DNA from: Membranipora membranacea
Lineage: Eukaryota > Bryozoa > Gymnolaemata > Cheilostomatida > Membraniporidae
Length of the DNA stretch: 64,000 nt
Assembly: GCA_914767715.1 (NCBI GenBank)
Contig: OU612075.1
Location: forward strand, 930,001 to 994,000
Reading direction: 5' to 3'
Part shown: positions 63,266 to 64,000 of the stretch, one piece after another
Position numbering within the stretch: position 1 is the first letter of the stretch
Layout: every line of letters starts with the position of its first letter
Position numbers and translations under genes: made by a program
Notes under the pieces: model-generated
Told to the model about the DNA's origin: nothing
The model's database searches: none
The model's input: only the letters and a program-made list of their open reading frames with translations

Positions 63266-63374
63266 TAGCTTGGAAATTCCTCAGCAACCAGTAAACTGAA
63301 CATAGCAGAAGTCAAGGAAAACTTTCTTCTCCATTGATTCATACATATTAGTTTGTTGCATAAGAAAAGGCAAT

Positions 63375-64000
63375 ATGAGGTTCAAAGTGAATATTAAGAA
63401 GAATGCAGAGCACTCAGAGCTAGCAAGTTGTGTTGGCTGGAATACTGCTGATGAGGTTTATTCTAGCTCTGATGACCACCAAGTCTTGAAGACCAGTCTC
63501 TTGAATCAGGAAACCAGTAAAGTTTGTAACCTCCCCAATGATGTCTATCCAACTGACATGCACTGGTTTCCAAAGATTGGAGGATCAAAGAAACAGGCAG
63601 GATCTGATGTGTTTGCTCTTGCTGCTACAGATGGTGAGACACAACAACAATGATCTTACTCTTAATTAAGCTATTATGAGCAAATCTGATGGACATGCAC
63701 ATTAATAATGCCGTGGCTTGATAGAAATATGTACTTTCATTTTAGTTCTGGGTTAGATGATCGCAACAAAATATGCACCCTTAACTCTACCTGCAACGCG
63801 AAAAATAATTATACCCACAAATTTTAAATGCATTAAAGGCGACAAAGAAATAAAACTTACCGATTCTTATGTCTACAGGTAAGTTTTACCTGATATCTCG
63901 AGCTGGTAGAGTGGAGAAGTCTATAGAGGCTCATCGAGGAGCTGTACTCAGTGTTAGATGGAGCTATGATGGCAGTGCACTCATCACATCCGGGGAGGAT
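63375..64000 (+). CDS. IFT80: Intraflagellar transport protein 80 (5' end only)
   Basis: WD40-repeat subunit of the IFT-B complex, needed for cilium assembly. Two coding exons are visible: 63375-63633 and 63879 to the window end, joined in phase 1 (GAT G / GT AAG). The start [20 protein letters not shown] parallels human IFT80, followed by [30 protein letters not shown] and [11 protein letters not shown]. Exon 2 continues as [40 protein letters not shown], covering the first WD repeats. The remaining roughly 640 residues of a usual IFT80 lie beyond the right edge. Confidence 0.95.

Larger units (their letters stand above)
62881..63374. promoter_or_regulatory. Shared divergent promoter of the CXorf58-like gene and IFT80
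   Basis: The two genes are head to head with start codons 1.15 kb apart, and less between likely transcription starts. The region contains an RFX-type X-box at 63038, an NRF1-type palindrome at 63256 and a CAGCAACC half-site near 63281. Confidence 0.55.

Overview
The window is A+T-rich nuclear DNA from an animal, with multi-exon genes, kilobase-scale introns and canonical GT-AG junctions. Its gene set (a three-exon FGF ligand, a mitochondrial calcium-uniporter regulator, ciliary genes) and the low identity to vertebrate proteins suggest an invertebrate bilaterian. A marine deuterostome such as a hemichordate or echinoderm fits best, but a lophotrochozoan cannot be excluded from the sequence alone. 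I found most exons by reading splice sites and codon phase by hand. Five models (FGF, NSDHL, CCDC22, the CXorf58-like gene and IFT80) keep phase through every junction, and the MICU3-like model does so for the five exons seen.

Layout, left to right. (1) 2406-21871, minus strand: the 5' part of a MICU2/MICU3-type gene, whose C-terminal exons lie off the left edge. (2) 21872-31051: 9 kb without a gene, ending in a TATA-type promoter. (3) 31052-37090, plus: a complete FGF9/16/20-type ligand in three coding exons. (4) 39539-45262, minus: complete eight-exon NSDHL (sterol synthesis). (5) 46500-53697, plus: complete 14-exon CCDC22 (endosomal CCC complex), head to head with NSDHL. (6) 54231-58535, minus: an unidentified single-pass membrane protein with a cysteine-rich, EGF-like ectodomain, 5' end unresolved. 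(7) 58919-62225, minus: complete six-exon CXorf58-like gene (C11orf65/MFI relatives). (8) 63375-64000, plus: the first two coding exons of IFT80, head to head with gene 7 across a promoter carrying an RFX X-box and an NRF1 motif.

The strongest biological point is the head-to-head MICU3-like/FGF9/16/20-like pair. From memory, human FGF20 neighbours MICU3 and FGF9 neighbours MICU2, also divergently, so this looks like an ancient conserved linkage. Also notable are a 17-residue basic insertion in the FGF core, the unidentified cysteine-rich receptor-like gene, a ladder of in-frame stop codons inside a 12-bp minisatellite at the end of the CXorf58-like gene, a tandemly duplicated exon/splice-donor junction in CCDC22, and a family of fold-back repeats with three copies here. 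No CRISPR array, rRNA, convincing tRNA gene or bacterial-type element was seen.
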